From NCBI RefSeq assembly GCF_038446665.1, contig NZ_CP151802.1, positions 682,001 to 746,000 on the forward strand: a stretch of DNA of 64,000 nt, written 5' to 3'. The notes beneath the pieces are model-generated. The model worked only from the letters and a program-made list of their open reading frames with translations, had not been told where the DNA came from and made no database searches. Shown in pieces: positions 29,321 through 37,129 of the stretch (positions are counted from its first letter, which is position 1; the number at the start of each line of letters is the position of its first letter). The DNA is from Lysobacter sp. FW306-1B-D06B. Its GTDB lineage: Bacteria > Pseudomonadota > Gammaproteobacteria > Xanthomonadales > Xanthomonadaceae. A program made the translations under genes and the position numbers.

Positions 29321-29842
29321 CTACAGCTTCATCCCGGCCCAGATGACCGCCTCGGTCGAGGCTGAAACGAGCGGCTCCAGAATTCGGTAGATCAGACTGC
29401 CCTCGACGACCTGCGCTGCGGCCAGGTCGCGGTGGGCGCGCTCTTCGGCCACGATGGAGGCGATCGCAGTGACGGCAGGCGCATCCAGGCCTTGAAGGTC
29501 GGCAAGTTGCTTCTCGAGGTGGGCAAGCACGACGCTTTCCACCGCAACGGTTGTCGCCGAAATGGCCGCGCGCCCCAGCAGACCGGTCAGCAGGCCCAAC
29601 GTGAGGCCTCCCAGTCCGCACAGCCAGTAACTCCTGCAACGCGGACGTCCCCTTCTCTCCAGTTCGGCCCTGAAGATCTCCCGGTGACCGCGCTCATGCG
29701 ATCGAAACTCGACCAGCTCCGGCACCATGTCCCGCGCGAAGAGGCGGGCCATTGCGATCTGGCCCGTATAGATCGAAATGGCGCCGAATTCACCGGCGTG
29801 ATTGACCTTGAGGATGCGACTTCCCAGGTCAGTTCGGTCCAC
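29321..29842 (-). CDS. Coq7-like di-iron membrane hydroxylase
   Basis: 173-residue ferritin-like di-iron protein of the demethoxyubiquinone hydroxylase (Coq7/UbiF-replacing) family. Iron ligands can be traced: E18 in VNHAGEFGA, E50/H53 in SHERGH, E102 in TVAVESVVL and E134/H137 in VAEERAHRD. A hydrophobic segment WLCGLGGLTLGLLTGLLG lies in the middle. It is shorter than standard bacterial Coq7 (about 210). Hydroxylation of a ubiquinone precursor is the family function, but no other ubi gene is near, so a specialised role is possible. Confidence 0.8.
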   Translation of the reverse strand: MDRTDLGSRILKVNHAGEFGAISIYTGQIAMARLFARDMVPELVEFRSHERGHREIFRAELERRGRPRCRSYWLCGLGGLTLGLLTGLLGRAAISATTVAVESVVLAHLEKQLADLQGLDAPAVTAIASIVAEERAHRDLAAAQVVEGSLIYRILEPLVSASTEAVIWAGMKL

Positions 29843-29893
29843 TGTTCCTCCGGTAGGCAGATGGATGCGTTTTCTTCGGAGAGGGAGTGGACA

Positions 29894-30325
29894 TCACCAC
29901 TGGATGCCCCGCGCAACCTCGACGCGTTCCCAAATCTCCGGTGAGGCCTGGTTCTGCCAGACGCCGCCCAGTAGATGGCGAAACGCCGGATCGTGTCGTG
30001 CGTGCTGCTCGATGCGCTCTATGAACCTGTCACCTTCATAAGCGATCAGATCCTCCAGCGGACCGGCCGCCAGAGTCCCGAGAACCTTTTGCGGCGGAGA
30101 CCTGACTAATACGGCCAGGACAAAGGTCCATATCTCCTCAGCAGCCTCCGGTCTAAGCGGCAACAGTGAGCGCTCGAAGACCCACCATAGAGGACTGTCG
30201 GGAGTTAACACGTCCTGCGAGCCATACGCCTCGATGTACGCATCGGCCCATTGTTCGATCGACATGGAGTCGTCATTGCGCATGCAGAAGGAGGCCTCCC
30301 GCGTGGTCTTCGCTCGATCGGTCAC
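29894..30325 (-). CDS. DUF6869-type protein
   Basis: 143-residue acidic soluble protein. Family-like features: LWWVFERSLLPLRPEAAEEI, LAAGPLEDLIAYEGDRFIER and the C-terminal LLGGVWQNQASPEIWERV. It starts with GTG at 30325, overlapping the stop of the preceding gene (GTGA), with GAGGAA upstream; ATG 30283 or 30265 would drop 14-20 residues. Proteins of this type have no known function. The coupling to the exported protein upstream is conserved at least in this sequence. Confidence 0.7.
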   Translation of the reverse strand: MTDRAKTTREASFCMRNDDSMSIEQWADAYIEAYGSQDVLTPDSPLWWVFERSLLPLRPEAAEEIWTFVLAVLVRSPPQKVLGTLAAGPLEDLIAYEGDRFIERIEQHARHDPAFRHLLGGVWQNQASPEIWERVEVARGIQW

Positions 30326-30726
30326 TTCGAGCGCTTCCTCGGCTCGCGCATGCGCCAGGTGCCACCGGGCGCCCTCTCGAACCCGTATGTGAACCGTCTT
30401 GTTTGGGAGATCACACCGCGGATCGGCTCATTCGCCATCACCATGGCGTAGTTGTCGCCCGCCTTGTCCGCCAGCGGGCGCAACAGCTGCCAGACCTGCA
30501 GCACTTCCTTCCGAAGTGCATCCGAATCCTTCGTCTCCAGGTTCGTCTCGTACCTCAGGAGGAGCGACGGCGGATGGCTGCCATCACCGAAGGCGATGCG
30601 CCCGATGCCATAGACGCGGACCTTGGCGCCTGATGGAAGCTGCAGCACCCGGCTGGTTGCGGGCGGCTCTGCTGCGAATGCGACCGGCAGGACGGCCAAA
30701 AGCACAAGAAGCACTGCGTTTCGCAT
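30322..30726 (-). CDS. Exported hypothetical protein
   Basis: 134-residue protein with a signal peptide (AVLLVLLAVLPVAFAAE, cleavage near residue 18). The mature part has QLPSGAKVRVYGIGRIAFGDG, a Thr/Lys/Asp-rich middle and RRFTYGFERAPGGTWRM. I recognise no family. Its stop overlaps the GTG of the DUF6869-type gene, so the two are translationally coupled. Confidence 0.65.
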   Translation of the reverse strand: MRNAVLLVLLAVLPVAFAAEPPATSRVLQLPSGAKVRVYGIGRIAFGDGSHPPSLLLRYETNLETKDSDALRKEVLQVWQLLRPLADKAGDNYAMVMANEPIRGVISQTRRFTYGFERAPGGTWRMREPRKRSK

Positions 30727-30906
30727 GATCCATCCCCCTGGGCGCTTCCATGGCGATACGAGGATGAGCATGTGCTTCCCTGTCCCCTGATCGTCCCGCG
30801 ACGAGTCTGGAGGGCGTACGGGGCGGTTTCAAGTCGGGGCGGCGACCAGCCGAATGCGTGCGCCGCGTGCGCTGACTGCGCGTTGTGCGTCATCCGCAAC
30901 GGTCGT

Positions 30907-31164
30907 TCATGGCAGGTGGCGTTCGAGTGCGGGCCGGATCACATCGACGATCTGTGTCGCCATCTTGCTGTCCAGATCAGCTGCGGCGGCGAGCACGCGC
31001 AGGCTGGCGGCCAGCCTGAGGCGCGGATCGGGGATCTTCACGACCTTGAACGTCTTGGTTCCCGGATCGTAAACCAGCATGACGATGGGACCGCCGGCCA
31101 GACCGTGCACGACAACCTGGAACTGGGCAAGACGCGGAATCCTGGGAAGCTTCTTCGTCGCCAC
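30907..31164 (-). CDS. Small conserved-looking protein
   Basis: 85-residue protein beginning at GTG 31164, with a perfect AGGAGGAG site six bases upstream. Basic N-terminus (TKKLPRIPRL), a central VVHGLAGGPIVMLVYDPGTK and a helical C-terminus with LAASLRVLAAAADLDSKMA. No signal peptide. Function unknown. The ribosome site is the main evidence that it is a real gene. Confidence 0.6.
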   Translation of the reverse strand: MATKKLPRIPRLAQFQVVVHGLAGGPIVMLVYDPGTKTFKVVKIPDPRLRLAASLRVLAAAADLDSKMATQIVDVIRPALERHLP

Positions 31165-31414
31165 TTCGTTCTCCTCCTGAGATGGTGACGCAGCGTGCCG
31201 AACGTGGCGCCGCAGGTCAGTCCCTACAACGCGCCGCCTTCGATCGACGGGCCAGGCAGACCGCGGTTAGTCGTGCTTTACACGTCGGTCCGTGCGTTTG
31301 TGCATCGGCCTGTAGCGGGAAGCGGAAGCGGACTCGCGCGAAGTTGCGAAAGAGTGGCTGGCGCGCAAGCGCGGCTGGCGCGGTCCTGGTCGTGGGCAGT
31401 CGTTCGCAGGCGTG

Positions 31415-31580
31415 TCAGACCACGCTGGCAATGCGCTGGAGACGGCCATAGATGGTTTCGAACTGAGCCAGGTGCGGCGCGAACTTCGACTTGCAGGAAG
31501 CAGCCAGAACCTTCGGCAGATCGACGCCGAACCGCGTCCACTCATCGGGCGGGCTTGCGAAATGACGCCATGACAGGTCC
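31415..31580 (-). pseudogene. Out-of-frame 3' continuation of the gene at 31542-32117
   Basis: In the +1 frame relative to the upstream gene, the minus strand encodes a coherent C-terminus running from DLSWRHFASPPDEWTRFG to the TGA at 31415-31417. It includes VDLPKVLAASC and HLAQFETIYGRLQRIASV. Codon third positions here are mostly G/C, unlike the in-frame read, which stops after PVMASFRKPAR. From 32117 to 31415 there are 703 bases, one more than a multiple of three. This fits a single inserted base, for example in the GCCGGGA run near 31579-31584. It may be a real mutation or a sequencing error. Confidence 0.65.
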
Positions 31581-32117
31581 CGGCTCCTGGTCGTCGAGCA
31601 GGCCAGGGTTGGCCATGAGCAGCTCGAGAATGCCCATCAGCAATGGCGTCCCGCGCTGCAACTGCGCGAGATAGTGCGGGGCGAGGTGTTGCTCGGCATT
31701 GGCCGTGCATTGACGAACGATGGCGTCCGCGCCGGAACGTCGCGCATGAGTGGAATGCAGTCCCGCCTGGCGGCCTGCGCCCCGCACGGTCGCACCCAGG
31801 TCCTTTTCGAACGCGCAGAAGATCGTGTGGTTATGATCGAAGCGGGCACCCGCCCAGAAAGGACTGTTGAGGTGCGCGTTGACCTGATCGGTCAACGTCA
31901 CGGCGAAGCCGTGGCTGTACTGCCCCCGGATGCACACCGTGTTCTGCGAGTACGAAACCGGCCCGAGCGGGCGGAGGCATTCCGTGAAGCGTCCGCGGGC
32001 GTTGCGATTGAGCCGGTAGTCGGGATTTACTTCCTGGAGAAGCGCCAGGAACACTCGAGGCCACGCGGGAACCTTCGCGCTTGCGGCCGGCGATGTCTGC
32101 ATGGATGCGTCCGACAT
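31542..32117 (-). CDS. Hypothetical protein, probably frameshifted at its 3' end
   Basis: 191 residues as read, with coherent content: WPRVFLALLQEVNPDYRLN, PLGPVSYSQNTVCIRGQYSH, NSPFWAGARFDHNHTIFCAF and EQHLAPHYLAQLQRGTPLL. No signal peptide or known motif, except a DHNHTIFC stretch with clustered His. ATG 32117 lies 10 bp after the rraB-like stop. The last eleven residues (about PVMASFRKPAR) are probably not native; restoring the frame gives 233 residues. It is likely cotranscribed with the rraB-like gene. Function unknown. Confidence 0.65.
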   Translation of the reverse strand: MSDASMQTSPAASAKVPAWPRVFLALLQEVNPDYRLNRNARGRFTECLRPLGPVSYSQNTVCIRGQYSHGFAVTLTDQVNAHLNSPFWAGARFDHNHTIFCAFEKDLGATVRGAGRQAGLHSTHARRSGADAIVRQCTANAEQHLAPHYLAQLQRGTPLLMGILELLMANPGLLDDQEPGPVMASFRKPAR

Positions 32118-32127
32118 GAAGCGGCTG

Positions 32128-32466
32128 TTACGCCTCGAATCCCCAACCGCCGAGCTTGCCGCCGAATGGCGTCGCCATCTCCAGCAGCTCCGCCTGCCAT
32201 TGATTGATGGCGGCGTGAATGGGCACCAGCTTCGGATGAACCTGCACGTCCATGGGGAATTCGACGTTGTCCGGGTCATGCGTGCAGCTGACCTTCTCCT
32301 CGCAACGCAAAAGCTCGACCGCAAGGTCGATCGCCGACTGGGGCGATGGCATCAGCACGGAGAAGTCGATCTCCCTGCGCCTGGACAGGTCGACGCCTTT
32401 CGTTGCCAGGAGCCAGAGGGCATCGCCGTCCTCGTCGGCGGGAAAGGCATTGAAATCACGATCCAC
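32128..32466 (-). CDS. rraB: RraB-like RNase E inhibitor
   Basis: 112-residue acidic protein of the RraB family, which in E. coli binds RNase E and limits RNA turnover. Family features: DALWLLATKGVDLSRRREID, FSVLMPSPQSAIDLAVEL, and the C-terminal WQAELLEMATPFGGKLGGWG, where RraB proteins end in a similar GGxxxGWG. A GTG start at 32466 with AGGAG upstream is chosen. E. coli RraB is about 138 residues, so this is a short form. An RNase E target in this organism is inferred only. Confidence 0.8.
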   Translation of the reverse strand: MDRDFNAFPADEDGDALWLLATKGVDLSRRREIDFSVLMPSPQSAIDLAVELLRCEEKVSCTHDPDNVEFPMDVQVHPKLVPIHAAINQWQAELLEMATPFGGKLGGWGFEA

Positions 32467-32529
32467 GACTCGCTCCTTGAGATCCGGCTTGCAGGGTCGC
32501 GATCGTAACCCGATCCGGCAACGCCGGAA

Positions 32530-32868
32530 TCACGACTCCGCGTCGTACATGATCTCGCGCACTTCCTGGGCGCAGCGGCAGGACGCGGCGAACCTGGCGG
32601 CCCACATCAGCGCTTCTTCGCGAGAGGGCACTTCAATGATCGAGAAGCCGCCGATGACGGCCTTGGTCTCCGGGTAGGGTCCGTCGGAGACAACGCCATC
32701 GGCAGCGACGATGCTCGCCCGCTGGGTCTGGATGCCAGCGCCGAAGATCCAGACGCCGGCCGCCTTGGCCTCACGCACCACGGCGTGCGAAGCCTCGGAC
32801 ACGGCGGGGAGGTCCTCGTCGGGGATCGTCATCGTGCCGTCGTCGAACGAGATCAGGTATCGCGGCAT
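32530..32868 (-). CDS. YciI/DGPF-family protein
   Basis: 112-residue protein of the YCII-related family. MPRYLISFDDGTMTIP, VVSDGPYPETKAVIGGFSII and the conserved DGPYxE region (about residues 60-66) identify it. ReALMWAARFAASCR with two closely spaced Cys follows. Homologues are often encoded beside ECF sigma factors, but none is here. The enzymatic role is unknown. It is 63 bp upstream of the rraB-like gene on the same strand. Confidence 0.85.
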   Translation of the reverse strand: MPRYLISFDDGTMTIPDEDLPAVSEASHAVVREAKAAGVWIFGAGIQTQRASIVAADGVVSDGPYPETKAVIGGFSIIEVPSREEALMWAARFAASCRCAQEVREIMYDAES

Positions 32869-32968
32869 TGGCGCTGTTCTCCCAGGTTTGATGGCGGACA
32901 GTGGACACGGCCGTCAATCTCGTCGCCCATACAGCCATGCACAGAGCCGGTCGCGTTGCCGTCAGCAC

Positions 32969-34003
32969 TCACCGGATATACGAGGAATCCGTATTCCGCG
33001 CCCGCTCCTCGTCGCGCTGCTCGAACAGGCGGTTCGCCTTTTCTTCCGTCATTTCGTACTTCGGCGCCACGTAAGGCAGCAGCAGGCGCAGCCACGAGCG
33101 GCTGATGCGGCGCGATTCCTCGGGGCAGCCCTTGGCACGCGTTTCGGGCAGGTCGCCGTCGGTGACGATGCTCAGGTAACGCGCCGGATCGCTGCCGTAC
33201 AGCAGGCATTGCAGGTTGAAGTAGCGCTGCTCGCCCAGCGCGTGTTCGTCGGCGTAGGCGTCCAGGTTGTACTCGCCCGTGCTGCGCGCGAGGAACCAGT
33301 TCGACGCCATGCGCAGGTTCTCGGTCACCGTGTTCGTGGATTCGTTGAGACCGGCGAAGCGCAGCATCAGCGTGGTCGCGAGCTGGTCGACGGCGTCTTC
33401 CTCGCGGCCGGTGATCGGTATCTGCAACAGCGTGATCAGCGCGTGGCCGGTTTCGTGCAGCAGGATGAAACGGAAGTTCGCATCGAGGTAGCGCTGCGCA
33501 TAGCCTTCGTCGAGCTTGTTCTGCGTGGCGAGGTCGCGGCCGCGCTCGAGCAGCATCTTCATCGTCTCGTAGCACATCACCACTTCGCCGCGTTCGGGCG
33601 AGTAGAAGGCGTTGACCTCGCCGCACTCGGCAGTGACGTAGTTGATCGGGCGCGGCAGCATCAGCATGCCGTCGATGGCCTGCACTTCGGGAATGTGGCG
33701 CAGCATGTCGCCGTCGTGGGCCATCTTGTAGAACGGCTCCAGCTCGGCGGTCTTGGGCTTCACGTACTCGTAGCCGAACTGCACGCCGCCGGCCTTGGAC
33801 TCGTCGGCGGACTTGGCGAAGGTCACCGGCTTCAGCACGGCCATGTCGTCGGTCAGGGCCTTTTCGGCTTCCTTGCGGCCTTCCTCGCGGGCGGCGGCCA
33901 AGGCCGCGGCCTGGCGCTTGCCGTTGATGAGTGAATAGCCGAACGCGCCGCTCACCACGCCCAGTGCCAGCGACAGCAATACGATCAGGAGTCTCGTGGA
34001 CAT
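32969..34003 (-). CDS. DUF4344 membrane-anchored metallopeptidase
   Basis: 344-residue protein. An N-terminal helix (LLIVLLSLALGVVSGAFGYSL, about residues 5-25) anchors a domain with the zinc-peptidase motif HETGH at residues 183-187 (LLHETGHALI). Acidic residues and EEDAVDQLATTLML follow, giving a third ligand region. The C-terminal part holds two Cys (QCLLYGSD and AKGCPEESR). DUF4344 proteins are putative secreted zinc metallopeptidases with unknown substrates. The anchored N-terminus implies a periplasmic domain. Confidence 0.87.
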   Translation of the reverse strand: MSTRLLIVLLSLALGVVSGAFGYSLINGKRQAAALAAAREEGRKEAEKALTDDMAVLKPVTFAKSADESKAGGVQFGYEYVKPKTAELEPFYKMAHDGDMLRHIPEVQAIDGMLMLPRPINYVTAECGEVNAFYSPERGEVVMCYETMKMLLERGRDLATQNKLDEGYAQRYLDANFRFILLHETGHALITLLQIPITGREEDAVDQLATTLMLRFAGLNESTNTVTENLRMASNWFLARSTGEYNLDAYADEHALGEQRYFNLQCLLYGSDPARYLSIVTDGDLPETRAKGCPEESRRISRSWLRLLLPYVAPKYEMTEEKANRLFEQRDEERARNTDSSYIR

Positions 34004-34121
34004 GCGCTTCCCCGTGCGCGTTTCGCAGACGGCGCCGGCCTACGCGGGCGCCACGCGGGGATCGTAACGGCTCGCGCGTGATGGCGGAACCGCGCGGCCT
34101 TCACGCCGCGCGCGAGGGCCG

Positions 34122-35090
34122 TCAGGCGGCGTGGCCCTCGGACACGGCGGGTTCGGGTCGGATGCGCACGGCCCAGAGCACGCCGGCGATCAGCAGGCCG
34201 ATGCCGGTCAGCGTCAGCGGCTCGGGCATGCGCCCGCGCAGGATGAAGGCGTAGGCCAGCGCGGCGAGCGTCTCGAAGACGATCAGCTGGCCGGCCAATG
34301 CGGTGGGCAGGCGCTGGCTGGCGGCGTTCCAGCACAGCGTGCCGATCCACGAGGCGAACAGGCCGATCGCCGCCATCAGCCCGATGAAGAACCACGGGCG
34401 CGGGCCGAAGGGCATCGGGAATTCGCTACCGAAGGCGGCCATGCCCGCCCACAGCAGCACGTAGCCCACCAGCGCCAGCGGCAGCGTCGCGATGCCCTGC
34501 GCGGTGGCCCAGGTACGCGGGTTGCGGTCGGGATGCGCGCGCAGCCAGTCCGCGTTGCGCAGCGGGTACCAGGTCCAGCAGGCCACGGCGATCACCGCCA
34601 GCAGCGCGCCTTGCAGGTAGCGCATGGGGTCGGCATCGGGCTGCGCGCTCAGGGCCTGCAGCTCCACGCGATTCACGCAGGCGATGCCGAGGGCGATCAG
34701 CAGCAGCGAGGGCGCCAGGCGGCGCCACGGCAGGCGACCGTCGCGGCGGTGGTCGCGCAGGTTGGCGCTGATGGCGATCACCACGGGCAACGTGCCGATG
34801 ATCATCGTCGGCAGCGGCGCGCCTGCGCGCTGGATCGCGCTGGCCAGGCAGACGTAATAGAGCAGGTTGCCGATGGCGGCGAGCTTGAGCGCTTCGGTCC
34901 AGTCCGCGCGCGACAGACGCCGCAGCGCGGCGCGGTCCATCCACGCCAGCGGCAATGCGATCAGGCCGAAGGCGAGGTAGCGCCCGACCGACTGCAACGT
35001 GGCCGGGTATTCCGGCAGCAGCAGTGGGCCGACGAAGACGAGGCCCCACATGAGGCCAGCGGCGAGTGCGTAGAGGGTTCCGGTCCACAT
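34122..35090 (-). CDS. EamA/DMT family transporter
   Basis: 322-residue membrane protein with about ten hydrophobic segments in two EamA halves. The first half is GLMWGLVFVGPLLLPEY; the second contains FIGLMAAIGLFASWIGTLCWN and RLPTALAGQLIVFETLAALAY. YtfF-like small-molecule exporters share this pattern. It follows an AraC-family regulator on the same strand across a repeat-containing gap, suggesting regulation by it. The substrate is unknown. Confidence 0.88.
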   Translation of the reverse strand: MWTGTLYALAAGLMWGLVFVGPLLLPEYPATLQSVGRYLAFGLIALPLAWMDRAALRRLSRADWTEALKLAAIGNLLYYVCLASAIQRAGAPLPTMIIGTLPVVIAISANLRDHRRDGRLPWRRLAPSLLLIALGIACVNRVELQALSAQPDADPMRYLQGALLAVIAVACWTWYPLRNADWLRAHPDRNPRTWATAQGIATLPLALVGYVLLWAGMAAFGSEFPMPFGPRPWFFIGLMAAIGLFASWIGTLCWNAASQRLPTALAGQLIVFETLAALAYAFILRGRMPEPLTLTGIGLLIAGVLWAVRIRPEPAVSEGHAA

Positions 35091-35156
35091 GGGGTGTAGC
35101 GTGCGGCGGCTTGCGTGGGGTGTCTTGAACGGGATTGCGGTGGCTGCGGACTGAAC

Positions 35157-35312
35157 CCCTTCTCCCGCGCGCGGGAGAAGGTGGCCGAAGGCCGGATGAG
35201 GGCAGGCGGAGCGGTAGTGGCGAACATGCGGTCCTGACGGGGCCGATTCGCCGGATCGCCCTTACGTTGTTCTGCCCTCACCCCAACCCCTCTCCCGCAA
35301 ACGGGAGAGGGG
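35157..35312. repeat. Two palindromic units between EamA and araC genes
   Basis: Unit one near 35157-35185 pairs CTTCTCCCGCGCG with CGCGGGAGAAG. Unit two near 35288-35313 pairs CCCCTCTCCCG with CGGGAGAGGGG. Both belong to the family also found at 2500, 6957 and 56196. They may form hairpins in the transcript between the regulator and transporter genes. Confidence 0.8.
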
Positions 35313-35327
35313 CTCAACGGCTTCGGC

Positions 35328-36152
35328 TTACGAACGCACCTGCCGCTGATACCGCGCCGGCGTCACCCCGTAACGCCGCGCGAACGCGCGCGTCAGATGC
35401 GCCTGGTCGCTCAGGCCGACCTCGGCCGCGACGCGCGCCGGCGCATCCCCGCGCGCGAGGCGTTGCTTGGCCTGGAACAATCGCAGCGCCATCAGCATCT
35501 GCTGCGGCGTGGCGTCGTACTGATCGCGGAAGGCGCGCAGGAAATGGAACGGGCTCAGGCCCGCCACCGCCGCCAGCTCATCCAGCGTGACCCGTTGCGC
35601 CAGGTTGTCGCGCAGGTAGTCGACGACGCCCGCGAACCGCGGCGCCGCATGCGTTCGCAACGGCCGGGCAGCGCGCGCCTGGTCATCGAAACCGTCGAGC
35701 AGCGAAAGCAGCAGGCCGTCGAAGGCGAGCGGCTCATCCGCGCACCACAACGCATCCAGCAACGCGGTGACGCGACGCGCGCGGGCCGCGTCGTGGTCCA
35801 CCGCATCGGCGAACCACAGACCGCGTCGGCCGGTCACTTCCTCCACCACGTCGGCGTCGATGTACGCCATGCGGTAACGCCAGCCGCCGACGGTCTCGGC
35901 GCGCCCGGTGTGCAGCACGTCGGGATTCATCATCACCCGCGAATCCGCAGGTGCCAGATGGTCGCTGCCGCGGTAGCGGAAGCGCTCCACGCCCGATTCG
36001 ATCGCGCCGAGCCCGTAGGCCTCGTGCGTGTGCGGATCGAACGTATGACGCACGATGTGCGCGCGATACAACTCCACGCCCGCGCGATGCGCCGGGCGCC
36101 GGAACTGCGCCACGTCGAGCGGGTGGTCGAATTGTTCGGGCACGCCCTGCAT
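35328..36152 (-). CDS. AraC family transcriptional regulator
   Basis: 274-residue regulator. The N-terminal cupin sensor contains HTHEAYGLGAIESG, a pattern of AraC regulators that respond to small ligands, with PDVLHTGRAE. The C-terminal AraC domain begins near residue 172 (VVDYLRDNLAQRVTLDELAA) and includes two helix-turn-helix units: LSPFHFLRAFRDQYDATPQQM and VGLSDQAHLTRAFARRYGVTP. It lies directly upstream of the EamA transporter gene on the same strand, and many such regulators control an adjacent EamA exporter. Confidence 0.92.
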   Translation of the reverse strand: MQGVPEQFDHPLDVAQFRRPAHRAGVELYRAHIVRHTFDPHTHEAYGLGAIESGVERFRYRGSDHLAPADSRVMMNPDVLHTGRAETVGGWRYRMAYIDADVVEEVTGRRGLWFADAVDHDAARARRVTALLDALWCADEPLAFDGLLLSLLDGFDDQARAARPLRTHAAPRFAGVVDYLRDNLAQRVTLDELAAVAGLSPFHFLRAFRDQYDATPQQMLMALRLFQAKQRLARGDAPARVAAEVGLSDQAHLTRAFARRYGVTPARYQRQVRS

Positions 36153-36176
36153 GGCCCGATCATGCCACGCGTGGTG

Positions 36177-37067
36177 TCAGGCGCGGCGCTTGGCCGGCGG
36201 CAGCAGCGCGTTGGCCGCGCGCCGCAACTTCAACGACAACGCGTGGAAGCCCGCACCCGTGGGATGCATCTCGTCGAACCACTGGTCCGCCCGGCGCAGG
36301 GTCCCGCGCAGGTCGACGAAGCTGAAGAGGCCGGAGAACTCCGCGCGCGCGGCCAGCGGTTGCAGCACCTGGTCGTGGAAGCCGTCGATCAGCAGCGCGG
36401 CGAAGCGCCGCTGCTGCGCCACCTGCGGCAGCACGTGCGCGACGTGCGGCGCGATCCACGGGCCGATGTTGTTCATAAGCAGGGCCGCGGCGCCAAGGTT
36501 GGCGACGGTCAGCTGCGCCGGCGCGCCCATGCGCTGCGGGTAGTCGTAGGTGTGGGCGAGGATCGGCGTGGCCGGATGGATGCGCTTGAAGGCGCGCAGG
36601 AAGCGCTGGTACGCGCCGCGCACTTCCTCGAAACGGCGCGAACGCTCCACGCGCGCGAACGCCTGCTCGGGCGTCATCGGGCCCTGCCCCGCGAACAGTC
36701 CCTGCAGGAAGGCGGCGACGAAATCGTTGCCGCCGGCGCTGATCAGCACGACGTCGAACGCGAAGCCCTCGTACCAGTCGGCCAGGTCGTCGATGCGACG
36801 CTCGGTGAAGATGTCGATCGCCAGGTCACCGCTCTTTTCGGTGCGGAAGAACAGCCCGCCCGCGCCGAACTGCGGCACGCCGCGTTCCTCGTCCTGCGGC
36901 GTGGGAAACACCAGCCAGTCCAGCAGGTTCATCGCCAGGGGCGTGGAGAACCACGAGTCGCCTTCGCAGAAGAACACCGGCGTGCGCGCGGCCAGCTGCG
37001 GCTGGCGCTGCAATGCGCGGTAGATGCGGCGGAACTCGCCGCGCTGGGTGGTGAGGGTGGAGGGCAT
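36177..37067 (-). CDS. SGNH/GDSL-family hydrolase
   Basis: 296-residue predicted esterase. Block I FCEGDSWF gives the nucleophile Ser38, block III AGGNDFV gives the oxyanion Asn, and the C-terminal block DEMHPTGAGFH gives the Asp/His pair. No signal peptide is seen, so it is probably cytosolic. Substrate unknown. It is on the same strand as the AraC gene, 24 bp before it, but probably from its own promoter. ATG 37067 is preferred over a longer frame with unrelated residues. Confidence 0.85.
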   Translation of the reverse strand: MPSTLTTQRGEFRRIYRALQRQPQLAARTPVFFCEGDSWFSTPLAMNLLDWLVFPTPQDEERGVPQFGAGGLFFRTEKSGDLAIDIFTERRIDDLADWYEGFAFDVVLISAGGNDFVAAFLQGLFAGQGPMTPEQAFARVERSRRFEEVRGAYQRFLRAFKRIHPATPILAHTYDYPQRMGAPAQLTVANLGAAALLMNNIGPWIAPHVAHVLPQVAQQRRFAALLIDGFHDQVLQPLAARAEFSGLFSFVDLRGTLRRADQWFDEMHPTGAGFHALSLKLRRAANALLPPAKRRA

Positions 37068-37129
37068 GACGGGCCTGTCGTGTTTCGCGGCGTCCTTATC
37101 GCAGAACGTCGCGAACGGCCCGTGACGGC

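Noticed and set aside
31278..31541. 87-residue frame downstream of the frameshifted gene, starting GTG
   Set aside because: The shifted frame in the same bases encodes a more protein-like sequence with better codon use. This frame is Arg/Ala/Cys/Ser-rich.
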